From positions 248,001 through 312,000 of the forward strand of contig NZ_BMGD01000002.1 in NCBI RefSeq assembly GCF_014639875.1: a stretch of 64,000 nucleotides of DNA. The letters are read 5' to 3'. This document shows, piece by piece, positions 61,481-64,000 of this stretch. A model generated the notes under the pieces. The model did no database searches, had not been told where the DNA came from, and saw nothing but the letters and a program-made list of their open reading frames with translations. Position 1 is the stretch's first letter; each line of letters opens with the position of its first letter. The stretch comes from Blastomonas aquatica. Its GTDB lineage: Bacteria > Pseudomonadota > Alphaproteobacteria > Sphingomonadales > Sphingomonadaceae. The translations under genes and the position numbers were made by a program.

Positions 61481-62497
61481 TTAGATCCGCGCCCCGACAG
61501 GCTTGCGCTTGGCGTTGCTCGGCATGTCGAACAACACCCGGCGTTGCTTGAAATCGATCATCATCCGGCTGAACTGGCGCAATGTTCCCATGCCGAGCAA
61601 CAGGGCAGGGGTATTGTCGAGCCCCAGCACGCGAAACGCATCGGTATCGGTGAAGACGATCGGCACCTGGTCGAACTGCGCCCGGCCGATACGGAAATCC
61701 GCCGCCAATCCGGAATCGGCGACCACCGACTGGCCGGTCACCGATTGCAGGCTGGTCTGCTCGATTCGCAACCGGTTGCCATTGCCCAGCCGCCGCTGCA
61801 GCGCCAGATTGCCGATGTTCGACTGGGCGCCAGTGTCGATGACCACGCTGATGCGGTTTCCGCCCAGTGTCGCATCGGTGAAGATCAGCTGGCCCGACCT
61901 GCGCCTGGCGGTAACGACGATCTCGAAATCGCCAAGGGGTGCGCGCTTGGTGACGTCCTCGATGCTGATCGCGTTGCTGGTGAAATCGAACAGGATGCGC
62001 TGGTCCTGCAGGCCGTCGAGCCCCAGGATGCCGTCGGCTCCGATATGCCGCGCTTCTAGGATCGGCGCGACCACCTCGCCATAATTCTGCTGGCCAAGCG
62101 TGAGCTCGGGCACATAGACGGTCTCGACCATCATGCTGCCTGCGATGCTAACCAGATGGGCGATTTCGGCGAATTCGAGCGCAAGGGTGCCCGCGATATC
62201 GCGCGAGACAACCGTGCGCTCGGATCCTGTGTCGATCAGGAACGAAAACGGCCCGCGGCCATCGATGCTCACCGGAACGGTCATCCTGTCGGCAAGGTCC
62301 TGATTCAGCCCGATGATTTCCGCTGCGCTGCTGACCGCATTGGCCTCCAAGACCCCAACGGTGGCGGTCGCCATGTCGGCAGGCGGCGCATTATCCTGCG
62401 CGCTGCTGGCGGGCGCTACCGCGGCCATGGTCAGCGCGAGTGCGCCATACAGGATACGGCGACCGGGAAGGCGGCCAGATAAGCGCGAATATGCCAT
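61481..62497 (-). CDS. exported double-domain retropepsin-like aspartic protease
   Basis: 338 aa from the ATG at 62497 (GAGAGGA upstream); a further upstream extension is not credible. Signal peptide ending APASSAQ. Two retropepsin-like domains in one chain, each with a catalytic motif: FLIDTGSERTVVS (about residue 91) and VVIDTGAQSNIGN (about 215). Both end with the flap/hydrophobic pattern, DGILGLDGLQDQRILFDF and GMGTLRQFSRMMIDFKQRRVLF. Most homologous bacterial proteins have this clan AA fold; here the two Asp-containing halves could pair intramolecularly like pepsin. Substrate unknown. Confidence 0.85.
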   Translation of the reverse strand: MAYSRLSGRLPGRRILYGALALTMAAVAPASSAQDNAPPADMATATVGVLEANAVSSAAEIIGLNQDLADRMTVPVSIDGRGPFSFLIDTGSERTVVSRDIAGTLALEFAEIAHLVSIAGSMMVETVYVPELTLGQQNYGEVVAPILEARHIGADGILGLDGLQDQRILFDFTSNAISIEDVTKRAPLGDFEIVVTARRRSGQLIFTDATLGGNRISVVIDTGAQSNIGNLALQRRLGNGNRLRIEQTSLQSVTGQSVVADSGLAADFRIGRAQFDQVPIVFTDTDAFRVLGLDNTPALLLGMGTLRQFSRMMIDFKQRRVLFDMPSNAKRKPVGARI

Positions 62498-62579
62498 TGC
62501 TGCGATCCTCTCGTGCGTCCGCCGGTTCCGGTCTCTATGGTCGCGCTGCCAAACTACCACTGCCCACCTTTCCTGACAA

Positions 62580-64000
62580 TCAATCGCCGCGCATCGCGGT
62601 GGCGGCGAGGCTCTCGGCTTCGACCAGCAGCGCATCGTCGGTCGATCCCTGCGCCACGCTTTCGCGCCCGATCATCACCAGCACCGGCACCGCCAGCGGG
62701 CTGACGCGGTCGAGATCGACATGCAGCATCGTGCCGACTGCGCGGTCGAGCAGATCGCCCAGCCGCCCGACATCGGTCATCCGCGCGCGCGCATCGGCCC
62801 ACGCGGCCTCGAGCAGCACATGATCGGGCTCGTATTTGCGCAGCACATCGTAGATCAGATCGGTCGAAAAGGTGACCTGCCGCCCCGACTTCTTCTTGCC
62901 CGGGTGCTGCCGCTCGACCAGCCCGCTGATCACCGCGACCTCGCGGAAGGCACGCTTGAGCAGATACGAATTCTGCACCCAGTCGGTAAACTCGTCGGCG
63001 AGGATGTCGGCAGACAGCAAGGCGCCCGGGTCTGGGATCGGTTTCAGCCCCCAGACCGCGAGCGCATAATCATTGGCGACGAAGCCCATCGGCTGCAGCC
63101 CGCGATCCTCCATCCGCCGCGTGAGCAGCATGCCGAGCGACTGGTGCGCATTCCAGCCCTCGAACGGATAGCAGACCATGTAATGCCGGCCATGGTGCGG
63201 GAAGGTCTCGACCAGCAGCTGATCGGGCTCGGGCATCGCCGAGCGCCAGTCCTGCATCTCGAGCCATTCGCGCACATCATCGGGGAAGCGCGACCAACTT
63301 GCCCGGTCGGTGAGGAAGTTTCGCACCCGCTGCGACAGGTGCGTGGTCAGCGGCATCCGCGCGCCGCCATAGCTGGGGATCTGCGAGGCCTTGGACGATG
63401 CCTTGACCAGCAGGTCCATGTCGTTGATCCGCTCGACCTCGAGCCCCATTCCGGCAAATATGAAGGTATCGCCTGGAGCGAGCTGCGCGGCGAAATTCTC
63501 CTCGACCTTGCCCAGCGAACGCCCGTTCTTGAACCGCACCTCGAGCATCGCAGCATCGACGATGATCCCGGCGTTGAGGCGATATTGCGCAGCAAATTTG
63601 GGGTGTGCCAGCCGCCAGGTGCCATCGGCCAGCCGCACCAGCCGCTTGAACTTGTCATAGGCCCTGAGCGAATAGCCGCCGTTCTCGACAAAGCCGAGTA
63701 CCCGCTCGAACGCGGCGCGGTCGATACCGCTATAGGGTAAAGCGGATTGCACTTCGTCGAGCAGCGCATCCTCGTGGAACGGCCCAGCGCAGGCTGCGCC
63801 CATGATGTGCTGTGCCAATACGTCGAGCCCGCCGGGGCGGAAGCTCTCGCCATCGCGCTGGCCTTCCGTGACCGCATCGAACGCGGCCTGCGCCTCCAGA
63901 AATTCGAAGCGGTTCCCGGGGACGAGGATCGCGCGGCTGGGGCTGTCGAGCCGGTGGTTGGCGCGGCCGATCCGCTGCAGCAGCCGCGACGATCCCTTGG
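62580..64000 (-). CDS. ligase-associated Lhr-type DEAD/H-box helicase, 3' part
   Basis: Partial: the frame runs off the window at 64000, so only the C-terminal about 473 residues are seen. At the truncated edge, RLLQRIGRANHRLDSPSRAI is helicase motif VI, followed by GNRFEFLEAQAAFDAV. Downstream is the Lhr-specific winged-helix and C-terminal region (LAHPKFAAQYRLNAGIIVDAAMLEVRFKNGRSLGKVEENFA; LVETFPHHGRHYMVCYPFEGWNAHQSLGMLL; EFTDWVQNSYLLKRAFREVAVISGLVERQHPGKKKSGRQ, each cut for brevity). These match the Lhr2 class usually encoded with a DNA ligase and a phosphoesterase. Partners would lie outside the window. Confidence 0.92.
   Translation of the reverse strand, partial: KGSSRLLQRIGRANHRLDSPSRAILVPGNRFEFLEAQAAFDAVTEGQRDGESFRPGGLDVLAQHIMGAACAGPFHEDALLDEVQSALPYSGIDRAAFERVLGFVENGGYSLRAYDKFKRLVRLADGTWRLAHPKFAAQYRLNAGIIVDAAMLEVRFKNGRSLGKVEENFAAQLAPGDTFIFAGMGLEVERINDMDLLVKASSKASQIPSYGGARMPLTTHLSQRVRNFLTDRASWSRFPDDVREWLEMQDWRSAMPEPDQLLVETFPHHGRHYMVCYPFEGWNAHQSLGMLLTRRMEDRGLQPMGFVANDYALAVWGLKPIPDPGALLSADILADEFTDWVQNSYLLKRAFREVAVISGLVERQHPGKKKSGRQVTFSTDLIYDVLRKYEPDHVLLEAAWADARARMTDVGRLGDLLDRAVGTMLHVDLDRVSPLAVPVLVMIGRESVAQGSTDDALLVEAESLAATAMRGD

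Overview
This 64 kb window looks like a chromosomal stretch from a high-GC alphaproteobacterium of the Sphingomonadales type. The evidence is MipZ instead of a Min system, DivK next to a DUF3572 gene, an Mg-type HemB, two TonB-dependent receptors, a ParA/PilZ/DUF486/alpha-E gene repertoire, and several families of GC-rich palindromic intergenic repeats. I found no tRNA, rRNA, prophage, insertion sequence or CRISPR array. Nearly all genes are housekeeping or metabolic. Many long antisense reading frames are artefacts of high GC. The genus cannot be fixed from the sequence alone.

Layout. 1-6.8 kb: GrpB-like protein, LOG-family protein, extensin-like lipoprotein, serC with a structured leader, serA, PilZ and MarR-like genes. 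7.2-14.3 kb: siderophore-type TonB receptor, CoA-ester lyase, clpB behind a heat-shock-type promoter, DUF2891 lipoprotein. 14.4-18.6 kb: a four-gene Anbu set (circularly permuted ATP-grasp, alpha-E, transglutaminase, Anbu proteasome-like peptidase). 18.6-23 kb: sorbosone-dehydrogenase-like protein, two small genes and an M13 metallopeptidase.

23.2-37.6 kb is the most interesting region: a Tat-exported PhoD phosphatase, a secreted TPR-like protein, a large lipoprotein, a TonB receptor, and type II secretion genes gspCDEFGH. Three promoters here (phoD, lipoprotein, gspC) carry TGTCA-type heptamers repeated at exact 11-bp steps, as in PhoB binding sites. I infer a local phosphate-starvation module combining phosphatase, lipoprotein, receptor and secretion machine, resembling the phosphate-controlled, T2SS-secreted lipoprotein ElpS of Caulobacter. 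The gsp cluster stops at gspH, and the leaders of both prepilins contain translated palindromic repeat sequence.

37.6-54.7 kb: FMN hydroxyacid dehydrogenase, a secreted protein of unknown function, YpfJ-type zinc protein, patatin, M20 amidohydrolase, mipZ, panC, a Sel1-like protein, S9 peptidase, a run of GNAT/GDPD/RidA/HAD genes, DUF3572, divK, thiolase and an ABC-F ATPase. 55-64 kb: EF-hand protein, OmpR/EnvZ-type two-component pair, hemB, gamma-carbonic anhydrase, PAS protein, small membrane proteins, nuclease, double retropepsin, and the 3' part of a ligase-associated Lhr helicase that runs off the window.
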